64,000 bases of DNA from contig NZ_JAPNKE010000002.1 in NCBI RefSeq assembly GCF_026626665.1, positions 7,975,168 through 8,039,167 of the forward strand, given 5' to 3'. This DNA comes from Nannocystis pusilla. Its GTDB lineage: Bacteria > Myxococcota_A > Polyangia > Nannocystales > Nannocystaceae. The position numbers were made by a program, and so were the translations under genes. Shown piece by piece: positions 1 through 9,691 of this stretch. How positions within the stretch are numbered: position 1 is the first letter of the stretch; the number at the start of each line of letters is the position of its first letter. The notes under the pieces are model-generated. The model was not told the origin of the DNA. It did not search any database and worked only from the letters and a program-made list of their open reading frames with translations.

Positions 1-107
1 GTGCGCCGGAGCGGCCACCTCCCGCCATTCGCAATCACCTTCGCGAGCGCGCGCGGCCTGAATCATCAGAGCCGCGATTCGCCCTCTGCGCTCACGCGAC
101 CTCGCCC

Positions 108-1985
108 TCAGAACTTCGGGAACACCGCGTTCAGCAGCAGCGAGTCGACGTCGTCGCTGTGCATCACCCGGCCGAGCGTCTCATTAAAAAGATCGGAGAA
201 CGCCAGCGACCCGAGCGCGCGGGTGCGGATGTACTCGAGGTCGAGCTCGCTGCGGATGTCGACCTGGTAGTCGCGACGGCTGGGCTTCAGCGTCGGCACC
301 CACGAGCCGTGGATCGTGAACGCGAAGTCGAGCACCGAGTGGCCGAGGCGGACGACCGGGCCGCGGGTGATGTCGTTGGCGTCGAACAGCCACAGCTCCT
401 CGCCGGTCGAGCCGAGCGTGCGCGGCACCGTCTCCGACGCGTGGGCCAGCACCGCCACGTAGCCGTCGCGGGCGTGGCGGGGCCCGCCGCGGCGCGGGAT
501 GAAGTTCGGCGACAGCAGGCTCCAGCCGTTCGGCGCCGTGTAGCTGCGCATCACTCCCGTCGTCGTGTCGATCTCGAGCAGGCGCGGCGGCTCGCCGTCG
601 GCCAGCGGCAGCGCCCCGATATCCACCCGCGGCGCGTACGCCGACAGCAGGCGCGACGGCACCAGCTCGGGCGCGAACCCGCTGGTGTTGTAGTACACGA
701 CCTCGATCGGCTTCTCCGGCCCGCGGCGCGCGTATGTCCCGAGGGCCAGGCCCCACGTCTCGCGGCCCTCGACGAAGCGCGACTCCGCCTTGCCCGACGG
801 CACGTGGACCTTGTGGATCCCCAGGCGACCGCGGGCCAGGGCGCACGGGATCTGCATGCCCGCGACCTCGATCCCGGCCTCGCCGCCGCTCAGCAGGTCC
901 TCGCCCTCGTGGATCCACTCCGACACGTCGAGCGTCGGCGTGTGCGGCACGATCAGGCGCACGTGCTCGCCGTCGTCCTCGAAGTCGGCGTAGAAGTGCA
1001 CCGACTCGCCCTCGAGCTCGATGCGGTGGGCCAGCACCGGCGTCGGGTGGTCGGCGAACCCGCCGGCGCGCGGCCGCAGGTCGCTGCGGCGGATCGCGTG
1101 GATCACCGTCGTCGGCCGCTGCGTCCGCATCGTGCTCGCGCCCAGCAGCTCGCGCAGCGGCTCGACCGGCAGCACCTGGCCGAGCACGTCGAGCGCCAGC
1201 TGGCGCATCTCGACCACGAACGCCGAGTCCTGGATCAGCACCCAATGGCGGGTCACCTGGATCTGGTGCACGCACTGGTGGATCTGGATCGCCTCGCCGT
1301 CGCGGTCGATCAGGGTGAAGTGCTCGAGCGCCCGACCTGTCCAGCGGACCAGGTGCGAAAAGCCAGGTCGCCCGCCGGGCGCCGGGTTGGAGAAGTTGAC
1401 GGTGAACAGCTCGCCCGTGGCCTCGTCCTCGGCCGGGTGGGCGGTGCTCAGCACCAGCGGGAAGGCCCACGGCACGGGGATCGATCCGAGCCACTCGTCG
1501 GCCTTGCCGATCGGGGTCACGAGCTCGAGCGTGACCGGGTCGAACTCCCACGGGCGGCCGGCGTCGGTCGTCACGATCATGCGGTCGCGCAGCGGGATCG
1601 GCGAGTTGCTCAGCACCGTGCGGATCCCGAGCAGCGGCGAGATCCGCGACAGGCCGATGTCGCGGAACTGCATCAACTCGCCGAAGTTGGCGGCGGCGCG
1701 GTCGGCGTAGTGACACGGCGGCCGCATGATGTTCTGCGTCAGGCGGATCCGGTCGGCCTCGAGGTCGAAGCGGTACAGCGTGCCCTCGCCGGTGAAGGCC
1801 GGGCGGCCGAGCGAGGCGATCGAGCCGGCGATGAACAGGTGCCCGTGGAGGTCCGCCGGCAGCGCGCCGTCCAGCACGTTGAGCTCGAGCTCGCGGCGGT
1901 GACCGTCGAGGTCCTCCGCGCCGCTGCTGAGCATCGACGTGGGCATGATGCGGCTGGGTCCCTGCGGGATCTCCATGTGGGTCAT
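108..1985 (-). CDS. carotenoid oxygenase family protein
   Basis: A 625-residue protein of the RPE65/lignostilbene dioxygenase family, non-haem Fe(II) enzymes that cleave double bonds of carotenoids or stilbenes. The family uses four iron-binding histidines on a beta-propeller. Candidate positions here are H183 (STAHPAED), H240 (CVHQIQVT), the His of IVPHTPT near 350, and the C-terminal FTIHGSWVP. Blade-type motifs such as GELFTVNFSNP and WVLIQDSAFVVE are also typical. No signal peptide is seen, so it is probably cytoplasmic or membrane-associated. Start is the ATG at 1985; a second Met lies three codons in. It lies about 120 bases downstream of the PhoD-like gene on the same strand. The substrate cannot be told from sequence. 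Confidence 0.85.
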   Translation of the reverse strand: MTHMEIPQGPSRIMPTSMLSSGAEDLDGHRRELELNVLDGALPADLHGHLFIAGSIASLGRPAFTGEGTLYRFDLEADRIRLTQNIMRPPCHYADRAAANFGELMQFRDIGLSRISPLLGIRTVLSNSPIPLRDRMIVTTDAGRPWEFDPVTLELVTPIGKADEWLGSIPVPWAFPLVLSTAHPAEDEATGELFTVNFSNPAPGGRPGFSHLVRWTGRALEHFTLIDRDGEAIQIHQCVHQIQVTRHWVLIQDSAFVVEMRQLALDVLGQVLPVEPLRELLGASTMRTQRPTTVIHAIRRSDLRPRAGGFADHPTPVLAHRIELEGESVHFYADFEDDGEHVRLIVPHTPTLDVSEWIHEGEDLLSGGEAGIEVAGMQIPCALARGRLGIHKVHVPSGKAESRFVEGRETWGLALGTYARRGPEKPIEVVYYNTSGFAPELVPSRLLSAYAPRVDIGALPLADGEPPRLLEIDTTTGVMRSYTAPNGWSLLSPNFIPRRGGPRHARDGYVAVLAHASETVPRTLGSTGEELWLFDANDITRGPVVRLGHSVLDFAFTIHGSWVPTLKPSRRDYQVDIRSELDLEYIRTRALGSLAFSDLFNETLGRVMHSDDVDSLLLNAVFPKF

Positions 1986-2106
1986 CGTCCCGGATCAGCG
2001 TCTGAAAGCCGCCTGGTCGTCCACCGCGCGGCCGTGCGGATCCTCAAGGCTCCTGCGCGCGCGAACGCGCTGGAGGACATGTCCCGAAGTTCACGTGTAA
2101 CCGGTG

Positions 2107-3729
2107 TCATTTTTGGGTCAGCGTCTCGCTGTACGCGTCCTGCCCGCTGTCCGCGTCGATGAAGCGGACCAGCACCTCGTCGGCGGACGGGTCGAACGTG
2201 ATGATGCAACCGTGCGGGTTCGACGAGCCGAACGAGATGTGGGGCGGCGAGGAAGTCGCCGAGGACGTTGGTGTTGCCGCCGGTCACGGCGATCTCGCGC
2301 GTCCTGGCGACCACCCCGTCGCCGTCGGGCTCGACGTGGCTGATGAAGCAAGTGTGGAAGTCTCCCGACAGGAACCAGACGTTGGTGATGTCCTCGGCGG
2401 CGATGAAGTCGAGCAGCTCCTGGCGCTGGACCGGGTAGCCCTCCCAGCGGTCATTGGCCGCGAAGTCCCACGGGATCGTCGGCATGTCGGTGATCGGCAC
2501 CGAGTTGAGGATCACCTTGAAGTGGCACGGGCTCGACTGCAGCCGCTCCTTGAGCCAGGCCATCTGCTCCTTGCCGAGGTAGATCGGGTCGGCCGAGTTG
2601 GCGGTCGACGGCTTCCGCTCGGTGCGGCAGTCGAGCACGATGAACTCCGCCGTCAGGCCCCAGCGGAAGCTCTGCCACACGCGGAACCCCATCGGCGTGT
2701 CGGTCACCGGGATCGCCTCGAAGTACGAGGTCATCGCGTCCTGCAGCCGCTGCGGGTCGATCGTCTCCGGGTTGAAGTCGTTGGTGACCTCGTGGTCGTC
2801 GAGCGTGCAATAGAGCCCGGCGCGCGCGTAGGCCAGCGCCATCCCGCCACCGTCCGCCACCGCCAGGTACGCCTGCCAGTTGCCGCGGTAGTCCGCCAGG
2901 GACATCTCGCCGTCGTTGTAGGCCATGTCGCCGAGGTGGAGGAACACGTCGTAGTACTCGTCACTGGTCCGCTGCAGCGCCGGCCACGGGAAGTTGTCGA
3001 GCCCGTTGCAGCACGAGATCGCCACGGTCAGCGGCTCCATCGCGTCGTCCGCGATCGCGGTGCGGAACTCGCCGAGCACCCCGCGCGCGACCGGCTCGCC
3101 GCGCTCCGTGCCGAAGAAGCCGTAGCGGTACCACTGCCCCGGGCACAGGCCGTCGACGAACTGCCGCAGGTAGCCGTTCTCGTCGGGCGCCACCTCGAGC
3201 TCGCGGACCACCCGCACCGTGCCCTCGACATCGCCGGGCTGCCACACGCGCAGCAGCACCGGGTCCGGCGTCTCGCTGCGGCCGTGCAGCAGCGCCGACT
3301 CCTGGCGCATCGCCCCGGCCATCACCGCCGTGGGGAAGCGCGCCAGGTCCTCCGCCACCGCATCCGGCGCGAACGCGATCTCCTGGCCCTCGCACGCCTG
3401 CGGCTGCGCGCCCATGTCGCCCGGCTCGCCCGTGCTCGTGCTCGTCGGGTCGCCGGTGCTCGTCGAGTCGACGCCCGTGCTCGACGTCGTCGTCGCGTCG
3501 CCGGTGCTCGTCGAGCTGCTCGTCGTCGGCGTCCCCGTGGTCGGCACCTCGCCGCTCGTGGTCGTGCTGCTGCCGTCACCGGTGCTGCTGCCGTCCAGCC
3601 CCTCGGTGCCCGCCATCACGTCGTCGGCGCACGCCGGCACCGCCACCAGCGTCGCGCCCGCGAGTTTCTTCAAAAGTCTCGCCGGGCGAGCTTCCGTTGG
3701 GCCTCGGGCAGATCGTCGTGGTCGGACAT
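2107..3729 (-). CDS. PhoD-like alkaline phosphatase, Tat-exported (two frameshifts as given)
   Basis: Metallophosphatase of the PhoD family, which removes phosphate from phosphomono- or diesters outside the cytoplasm. Visible motifs include ISCCNGLDNFPWPAL, FLHLGDMAYND, LYCTLDDHEVTNDF and FLSGDFHTCF, the metal-binding set of the family. The longest uninterrupted reading frame lacks the true ends. Read from ATG 3729, the N-terminus is MSDHDDLPEAQRKLARRDF, then a four-T run near 3671 breaks the frame; with one more T it continues as LKKLAGATLVAVPAC, giving the twin-arginine motif RRDFLKK expected for PhoD. A second, opposite shift near 2253 restores the C-terminus, ending DAYSETLTQK at 2107. 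A Ser/Thr/Gly-rich linker follows the signal region. The two shifts compensate, which suggests sequence error. Confidence 0.82.
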
Positions 3730-3888
3730 CGGGCCCGACTTTATGGGCACTTCGCATCACATCGGCGCGAACTCGGCGTGACCTTCAGCGCGCGCCCGAA
3801 AGGCCCTCCCCATGCAGAGGGCCGAGCGTGTGACCGTGAAGACACGCCACGCGGATCGCGTGTCGCCCCGTCGCGCGATATGCTTTGC

Positions 3889-3902
3889 TGTCCCGAAGGA
3901 CA
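3889..3902. repeat. short palindrome TGTCCCGAAGGACA
   Basis: Exact copy of the dispersed palindrome, in the roughly 330-base gap (3730-4061) between the divergent PhoD-like and lipoprotein genes. Apart from this element I see no gene in the gap. Confidence 0.7.
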
Positions 3903-4061
3903 TGTCATAACATCGACAGCCCTCGATTCGTCGCGCGGCCGATCGCTCGCGCCACCGCTCCGCGCAATTCCGGCGCGGTCGGGGGCGCCTGCCGACAGGC
4001 GTGAATCGCGCTGCAGGCCCTCGTATTGGTGCGCCGGCGCCGGTCGTGGTACCGTGGCGCG

Positions 4062-4934
4062 GTGTCGCGCAGCGTCTGCATCGCGCTCGTCTTCCTCACC
4101 GGGTGTACTGCGCCCGGGATCGATAAGACGACCTACCCCTTTCCGCCCGAGGACGGGAGTTCGAGCTCGAGCTCGGGCTCCAGCTCAACCGGCGGCGGCG
4201 AAGCGGCGAGCGAGAGCTCGACGCTCATGACCTCGACGAGCACGAGCACGACGAGCGGCTCCGAGGCGGGCAGCGACGGCAGCACCGAGAGCACCGGCAG
4301 CACCGGCGAGGGCAGCAGCAGCACCACCGGCCCGGTCGGCGAGTGCGGCGACGGCATCCTCGACGCCGACGAGGAGTGCGACGACGCCAACGCCGACCCG
4401 GACGACGGCTGCGCCGCATGCTTCCGCGACCGGTGGGTCTTCGCCACCAGCATGGTGCTCCAGCCCGACCTCATCGGCGGCCTGACCGGCGCCGACAACC
4501 TGTGCGGCCAGCTCGCCAACCAGGCCGGCCTCGGCGCCAACTGGAAGGGCTACCGCGCCTGGCTCAGCGACTCCACCACCAGCGCCGGCGAGCGCGTGTT
4601 CCCCGGCATGGGCCGCTACCGCCGGGTCGACGGCGAGGTCATCGCCGAGAACTTCGAGCAGTTCCTGTCGGGCACGCTCAGCGCCTCCTTCGACGTCGAC
4701 GAGTTCGGCCAGCCCGCCCTCGGCGGCGCCTGGACCGGCACCCTGCCCGACGGCACCGCCGCTCCGGGCGTCACCCACTGCGACGACTGGACGATCGACG
4801 ACCTGGCGGCGATCCAGGGCCACTACGGCCACAGCGGCGTGCTCGACGGCCGCTGGACCTACGAACCCGATCCCCAGTTCAACCCGACCAGCTGCATCGA
4901 GCAGCTGCGCCTCTATTGCTTCGAGGGGGCCTGA
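4062..4934 (+). CDS. Cys-rich-repeat lipoprotein with DUF1554-like domain
   Basis: Secreted lipoprotein of about 290 residues. The GTG start at 4062 gives a short signal peptide ending in the lipobox LTGC (reading upstream to TTG 4026 adds only an Arg-rich tract). After the Cys comes a low-complexity Ser/Gly/Thr linker (about 30-95), then one myxobacterial Cys-rich repeat (CGDGILDADEECDDANADP), then a roughly 180-residue domain with GGLTGADNLCGQLANQAGL, KGYRAWLSD and paired Cys. This resembles the DUF1554-type lectin-like fold known from Leptospira lipoproteins; I assign it by pattern only. The next gene starts 3 bases downstream and has the same plan, so they are a tandem paralogue pair and likely one operon. 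Role probably surface binding; function unknown. Confidence 0.7.
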   Translation: MSRSVCIALVFLTGCTAPGIDKTTYPFPPEDGSSSSSSGSSSTGGGEAASESSTLMTSTSTSTTSGSEAGSDGSTESTGSTGEGSSSTTGPVGECGDGILDADEECDDANADPDDGCAACFRDRWVFATSMVLQPDLIGGLTGADNLCGQLANQAGLGANWKGYRAWLSDSTTSAGERVFPGMGRYRRVDGEVIAENFEQFLSGTLSASFDVDEFGQPALGGAWTGTLPDGTAAPGVTHCDDWTIDDLAAIQGHYGHSGVLDGRWTYEPDPQFNPTSCIEQLRLYCFEGA

Positions 4935-4937
4935 TTC

Positions 4938-6017
4938 ATGCAGATCCGCACCGCCCTGGGTCTGGCACTGCCGCTCGCCGCGGCCTGTCTGCCCACCCAC
5001 GAGCCGGGCGCCGGCGCGACCTCGTCGTCGACGACCGGGACCTCGAGCTCCGGCGAACCGCCGCCGCCCGCCACGTCGGGGACGACGATGCCGGTCGACC
5101 CGACCACGACGTCGACCGGCAGCACCACCGACCCGACGACCGGCAGCGAGGGCCCTGCGTGCGGCGACGGCCACCTCGACCTCGGCGAGGACTGCGACCT
5201 CGGGACGGACAACTCCAACAACGGCGCCTGCACCCTGCAGTGCGACCCGGCGACCTGCGGCGACGGGCTGTTGTGGATCGGCGCCGAGGACTGCGACTTC
5301 GGCCCGGGCAACGTCGGCGAGTACGGCGGCTGCCGCCCCGACTGCACCTGGGCGCCGCGCTGCAGCGACGGCCAGCTCGACGAGGGCTTCGAGGAGTGCG
5401 ACCTCGGCCTCCTCAACGGCACCGGGATGGGGCTCGAAGACATGGTGCCTTGCAGCCTCACGTGCCGCTGGCAGGGTCGCCTGGTGTTCCTCAGCAGCGC
5501 GACCTACGACGGCGCCCTGGGCGGGCTGCCCGGCGCCGACCTCCGCTGCCGCAACCTGGCGACCGCGGCCGCCCTGGGGAACGCGCTGACCTTTCGCGCC
5601 TGGCTGAGCGACGGCCTCGACTCGCCGCTGAGCCGCTTCGAGCAGGTCGATCTGCAGGGCGCGCCCTACGTGCTTCCCAACGGGCGGATGATCGCCGCGG
5701 ACTTCACGGAGCTGATCGAGCAGGGCCCGCGCACCGGGATCGCGCTCACCGAGACCGGGATGCACGTGACGGAGCAGCTCGTGTGGACCAACACCGCACC
5801 GTTCGGCGAGCCGTTCAGCGCCGTCGACCACTGCGACGGCTGGACCTCCGACGGCCTGGGGTTCGCCGCCCGCTCGGGGCTCAACGCTTTGGAGCTCGAG
5901 ATGGGCCCCGACTGGCAGCTCTGGCGAGACGAGCGGCAGTGGACGAGCGCGCTCAGCTCGCTCTGTGACAAGGCGCGGCGCCTCTACTGCTTCGAGGACG
6001 GCGAGCTCGAGGACTGA
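4938..6017 (+). CDS. Cys-rich-repeat lipoprotein with DUF1554-like domain (paralogue)
   Basis: 359-residue lipoprotein, signal peptide MQIRTALGLALPLAAAC with lipobox LAAAC. It has a Thr/Ser-rich linker (about 25-75), three Cys-rich segments (CGDGHLDLGEDCDLG, CGDGLLWIGAEDCDFG, CSDGQLDEGFEECDLG), then a C-terminal domain with LVFLSSATYDGALGG, LPGADLRCRNLA and FRAWLSDG that matches the domain of the preceding gene. Both proteins end with a similar RLYCFE segment. The pair is probably exported to the outer membrane surface. No catalytic motif is apparent. Two copies of the dispersed palindrome follow the stop. Confidence 0.72.
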   Translation: MQIRTALGLALPLAAACLPTHEPGAGATSSSTTGTSSSGEPPPPATSGTTMPVDPTTTSTGSTTDPTTGSEGPACGDGHLDLGEDCDLGTDNSNNGACTLQCDPATCGDGLLWIGAEDCDFGPGNVGEYGGCRPDCTWAPRCSDGQLDEGFEECDLGLLNGTGMGLEDMVPCSLTCRWQGRLVFLSSATYDGALGGLPGADLRCRNLATAAALGNALTFRAWLSDGLDSPLSRFEQVDLQGAPYVLPNGRMIAADFTELIEQGPRTGIALTETGMHVTEQLVWTNTAPFGEPFSAVDHCDGWTSDGLGFAARSGLNALELEMGPDWQLWRDERQWTSALSSLCDKARRLYCFEDGELED

Positions 6018-6050
6018 GGCGCGGCCGCGAGAGTCACGCGGCCATCAACC

Positions 6051-6146
6051 TGTCCCGGGGGACAGCTATCTCCGCGGCCTCGGTAACACGGACACTGCGG
6101 TCGAAGAGCGCCACGCGTCGTTCGACATGTCCCGTGAGACAGGCCG
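6051..6146. repeat. two palindromic elements between convergent genes
   Basis: TGTCCCGGGGGACA at 6051-6064 and a related half-match (GACATGTCCCGTGAGACAGG) at 6124-6143 fill the gap between the convergent lipoprotein and kinase genes. They could form RNA hairpins acting as bidirectional transcription stops, but there is no T-tract. Confidence 0.55.
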
Positions 6147-6156
6147 ATCCGCCCGC

Positions 6157-7944
6157 TCAGTACACGCGGAAGCTGTAGTCGAAGAACGCGTGTTTGAAGC
6201 TGCTGCCGGCCGGCACCGGCAGGCGGGCGTCGCGGATCAGGTCGATCATGCACACCGCCGCGGGGTCGGAGGCGGCGCGGCCGACCGGCTTGATCTGGGT
6301 CAGGCGGCCGTCCTTCGTCAGCACGAACTTGAAGGTCACCGTGGCGTCGATCTCGACCCCGTGCTGGCGGCCGCACTGGGCCGCGGCCGGGCGGTAGGGC
6401 TTGAGCAGCTCGTCGATCTGCGCCTCGGTGACGACCGTCGCCTCGTTGGGGTCGTCGACGATGTCGTAGTTGACGGGCTCCTTCGCGCCTGTCTCGGAGG
6501 ACCTGGTCGTTCGGGCAGCCTTGATCGCGGTCGGCTCGGGGTCGCTCGGCGGCGACGGCTCGGGCGGCGTGGTCGGCAGGGCGACCGGCGGCTCCGGCTC
6601 GGGCGGCGGCTCGTCGGGCTCGGCCTCGATCTGCGGGTCCTGCGTCGGTGCGGGCGGCGTGGTCTCGAGCACGCGCGGGTCGGTCGCCGCCGGGGGCTGA
6701 GCGTCGGGCGGGAGCACGGCCGCGGCCGGCGCGACGACCGGCGCGGGGCCCGGCGGCGGGGCGCCGGTGAGGAACTCGAGGCCCGGCGTCCCGGCGAACA
6801 CCCAGGCGATGAGGCCCGCGGCGATCAGCGCGAGGATGATGGTCACGCCGACGCTGCTCTCTTTGACGGCCCCGGACGTGCTGGCGGCGCTGCGGGACGG
6901 GCCGGACAGCGCCTTGGTGCGGATGGCGGCGGCTTCGGTGCGGCCGATGCGGGTGTCGTCGAGCAGAGCGAGGCGCAGTTCCATGATGTTTTGATAGCGC
7001 TCCTCGGGGGCCTTGCTCAGGGCCTTGAGGATCACGCGCTCGACCACGCCGGGGATGTTGGCGTCGGGCGCGACGCGCCGCGGCGGGATCGGCGTGTCGA
7101 GCAGCTGCATCGCCAGCACGGTCGTCTGCTTGCCGCTCTTGAACGGACACGAGCCGGTGAGCAGCTCGTAGAGGAGGACGCCGACGGCGTAGATGTCGAC
7201 GCGCGGGTCGGGCTTGGCCCCGCGGATCAGCTCCGGCGCCATGTACTCCGGGGTGGACAGGAGCACGCCGCCGGCCAGCAGGCCCTCGGGCAAATCTTCG
7301 TCGACGATCCGCGCGAGCCCGAAGTCGACCACCTTGACGTAGTCGTCGCTGGAGGCGTGACGCACGCGGTAGACGTTGCTCGGCTTGAGGTCGCGGTGGA
7401 TCACTCCTTGCGCGTGGGCCGCCTCGAGCGCGTCGCAGATGTGCAGGAACATCGGCAGCACGCGCGTCCACGGCAGCGGCCCGTGGCGGCTCAAGGTCTC
7501 GCGCAGGCTCTCGCCCTCGAGGTACTCCATGACGATGTAGGCCAGCCCGGCCTCGGTCCCGAAGTCGACCACGTCGCCGATGTGCGGGTGGTGCAGGCGC
7601 GAAGCGACGCGCGCCTCCTGGACGAAGCGCCGCTGCACGACATCGAGCGCGCCGCGGTTGAAGTTGGCGTTGCGCAGGATCTTCACCGCGAAGCGGCGGT
7701 CGCCGCCGGCCGCCGCCCGGGCCTCGTACACCGACGTCAGGCCGCGCCCGCCGAGCGGCCGCACAAGGCGGTAGTTGCCGAGCACGCGATCGACCAGGTC
7801 GTCGGGGTCGTCGGGCTCGACGACCTTGGCGAAGCCGGTGCCGCTGCGCGACGCGGGGTCCGCCTCCTGCGCGAGGCTGGGGATCTTGATGACTCCCGAG
7901 GATTCACCGGGGGCCGGCTCGTGCGAGTGGGACGACGGGTCCAT
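6157..7944 (-). CDS. membrane Ser/Thr protein kinase with TonB-like C-terminus
   Basis: 595-residue Hanks-type kinase. Kinase domain about residues 55-320: the glycine loop is atypical (LGGRGLTSVYEA), but Lys in FAVKIL, HRDLKPSN with catalytic Asp, DFG and STPEYMAPE are all present, so it should be active. A transmembrane segment (VTIILALIAAGLIAWVFAG) near 355 is followed by a Pro/Glu-rich periplasmic linker and a C-terminal domain (about 500-595) with KPYRPAAAQCG, FKFVLTKDGRL and a second Cys, resembling the AgmX/TonB C-terminal domain common in myxobacterial membrane proteins. It likely senses an envelope signal and phosphorylates cytoplasmic targets. Transcribed divergently from the gene at 8242. 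Confidence 0.88.
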   Translation of the reverse strand: MDPSSHSHEPAPGESSGVIKIPSLAQEADPASRSGTGFAKVVEPDDPDDLVDRVLGNYRLVRPLGGRGLTSVYEARAAAGGDRRFAVKILRNANFNRGALDVVQRRFVQEARVASRLHHPHIGDVVDFGTEAGLAYIVMEYLEGESLRETLSRHGPLPWTRVLPMFLHICDALEAAHAQGVIHRDLKPSNVYRVRHASSDDYVKVVDFGLARIVDEDLPEGLLAGGVLLSTPEYMAPELIRGAKPDPRVDIYAVGVLLYELLTGSCPFKSGKQTTVLAMQLLDTPIPPRRVAPDANIPGVVERVILKALSKAPEERYQNIMELRLALLDDTRIGRTEAAAIRTKALSGPSRSAASTSGAVKESSVGVTIILALIAAGLIAWVFAGTPGLEFLTGAPPPGPAPVVAPAAAVLPPDAQPPAATDPRVLETTPPAPTQDPQIEAEPDEPPPEPEPPVALPTTPPEPSPPSDPEPTAIKAARTTRSSETGAKEPVNYDIVDDPNEATVVTEAQIDELLKPYRPAAAQCGRQHGVEIDATVTFKFVLTKDGRLTQIKPVGRAASDPAAVCMIDLIRDARLPVPAGSSFKHAFFDYSFRVY

Positions 7945-8241
7945 AGGGCGGGAGCAGCGGGAGCGACGGGACCGGCGCTAGCATAACCGAGGGTGGCGAC
8001 CTGGATCGAATCCGTCGCCAGAACGCGAGGGCCCGCGCGTTATCGCACAATCGCCGCGGCAAAGAAAGCAGCTCGCCGCAGGGCGCGAGTCGAAGCTGTC
8101 CCTTGGGCCAGGAACTCGGGAGCGCGCGCATCCGGATCCGTCACGCATGGTCGCCCTCGCGAACGACGCCTCCGCACACCTACCGGCGTCGGACTCGGCT
8201 TGTAATCACCGGGCCCGTCACGCATCGTACTGAGGTCCGTG
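7945..8241. other. divergent intergenic region with a direct repeat
   Basis: 297 bases between the kinase and the outer-membrane protein, holding both promoters. CGTCACGCAT occurs at 8141-8150 and again at 8217-8226, the second just upstream of the +strand start. No gene or RNA seen. Confidence 0.4.
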
Positions 8242-9552
8242 ATGCTCTCTGCTCGTCGCGCCGCGTTGTCTCTGGTCTGTTTCGGCGCGCTGGCGCTCGC
8301 GTGGACCCTGGCGCCGGCCGAGGCCGCCGCGGCCCCCTCGGTCGGTCCGCCGCCCAAGCTGCCCGACATCGGCCCCCCGCCGATGCTGCCCGACACGAGC
8401 CCGCAGAACGTCCCGCCGACCAGCCCCGCCCCGTCGACGCCGCCCACCACGACTGCGCCCGCCCCGGTGAAGCCCGCCCCCGGGCCCCCGGTCATGCGCC
8501 CCACGGCGCGGCCGACCCCGGCGCCCACCCCGCCCGCGCCGCCGGTCGCCGCGCCCGAGCCGCCCGCCGATTCGGTGCCCCCGCCGGCCGCGCCCGCTTC
8601 GCCGCCCGCTTCGAGCCCGGTGCCGACCCCGCCGCCACCTGTCTCTTCGGGCAGCTCGCCCGCCGGCGACCCGCTGCAGCCCGAGGGCCCGAAGGCGGGC
8701 CCGGCGGACACGCGGGCGCCGATGATCGAGGGCGCCGACCCGACCGGCGCCGAGGCCAAGAGCGACAAGCCGGCCGAGCCGCCGAAGTCGCAGGAGGACA
8801 TCGAGGAGGAGGCGGCCCGGGCGCGGCGCAAGCAGCCGAAGAAGTGGCGCCACGCCGGCCTCATCGTCGAGCCGCGGTTCGGCACGCTCGGCTGCACGCG
8901 GCAGTTCTGCGCCGGCAGCAACGGCCACGGCGAGCGCCCCGGCGCCCTGCTCGGCGGCTTCGTCGGCGGCAACCTGCTCGGCATCCTGGACATCGGCATC
9001 GAGGCCCAGTGGGGCACGCTGCGCCCGCGCGACATCGAGGGCAAGAACGCCGTGGCGCTGTACGGCATCGACCCGGCGCGCCTCGAGCAGGCGCTGTCGG
9101 AGCGGCTCGGCACCGAGGTCGACGTCGACTTCAACCAGCTGATCGTCAACAGCGCCAAGGCGCGGGCCGTCAGCGCCGGCCCGGCCCTGCGGATCCACTT
9201 CCTCCGCAAGGGCCGCGGCGTCGCCTATATCGGCACCGGCATCCACTACCAGCTGTGGCGCAACCGCTACGAGACCACCGGCGGCCCCACCCGCATGGAC
9301 TTCCACGGCTTCGTCGCCCCGTTCCGCGTCGGCGGCGGCGCCTTCGTCCACCCCAACATCGCCGTCACCGGCGAGTTCGCCTATCACTACGCGTTCTACG
9401 TCATCACCGGGGTCAGCCACCCCGAGCTGTCCGGGGTGGCGCCGCTGTCGATCATCGAGGGCGCGGCGCTCGACGCCGGCACCAACCTCCGCAAGGGCTT
9501 GCCCCACTTCTGGTCGTTCTCCGTCAGCGTCCGCTTCCGCCTGGGTCTGTGA
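8242..9552 (+). CDS. exported protein with Pro-rich region and outer-membrane-type domain
   Basis: 436 residues from ATG 8242, chosen over the adjacent GTG because GAGG lies about six bases upstream. Signal peptide (about 1-28, cleavage near AEAAAA), then a roughly 150-residue Pro/Ala-rich segment that may span periplasm or peptidoglycan, a short charged helix (EDIEEEAARARRKQPKKW), and a C-terminal 200 residues with alternating amphipathic strands (GALLGGFVGGNLLGILDIG, GVAYIGTGIHYQLW, WSFSVSVRFRLGL), typical of a small outer-membrane beta-barrel. No specific family recognised. A palindrome-like CTGTCTCTTCGGGCAG sits in frame near 8640. Confidence 0.65.
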   Translation: MLSARRAALSLVCFGALALAWTLAPAEAAAAPSVGPPPKLPDIGPPPMLPDTSPQNVPPTSPAPSTPPTTTAPAPVKPAPGPPVMRPTARPTPAPTPPAPPVAAPEPPADSVPPPAAPASPPASSPVPTPPPPVSSGSSPAGDPLQPEGPKAGPADTRAPMIEGADPTGAEAKSDKPAEPPKSQEDIEEEAARARRKQPKKWRHAGLIVEPRFGTLGCTRQFCAGSNGHGERPGALLGGFVGGNLLGILDIGIEAQWGTLRPRDIEGKNAVALYGIDPARLEQALSERLGTEVDVDFNQLIVNSAKARAVSAGPALRIHFLRKGRGVAYIGTGIHYQLWRNRYETTGGPTRMDFHGFVAPFRVGGGAFVHPNIAVTGEFAYHYAFYVITGVSHPELSGVAPLSIIEGAALDAGTNLRKGLPHFWSFSVSVRFRLGL

Positions 9553-9691
9553 AGCGAGCTTCACGACGAGACGCCGGCCGCGACGCCCGCAGGCCCCCAG
9601 CGCCCCGCCGGCCCGCGAGTTTCGGACCGCGCTCTTTACGCACGTCGCCCGGATTTGACGCTCGCGGGGCCCCGCTCTAAAGTCCGCGGCG

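Noticed and set aside
1..107. Start of a + strand gene at the window edge
   Set aside because: The frame runs on through the carotenoid oxygenase gene as its shadow and has no protein pattern.
159..2162. 667-residue open frame on the + strand opposite the carotenoid oxygenase
   Set aside because: Arg/Ala/His-rich composition without any domain pattern; it mirrors codon bias of the real minus-strand gene.
5965..7986. 673-residue open frame opposite the Ser/Thr kinase
   Set aside because: Shadow of the kinase gene; no recognisable domain.
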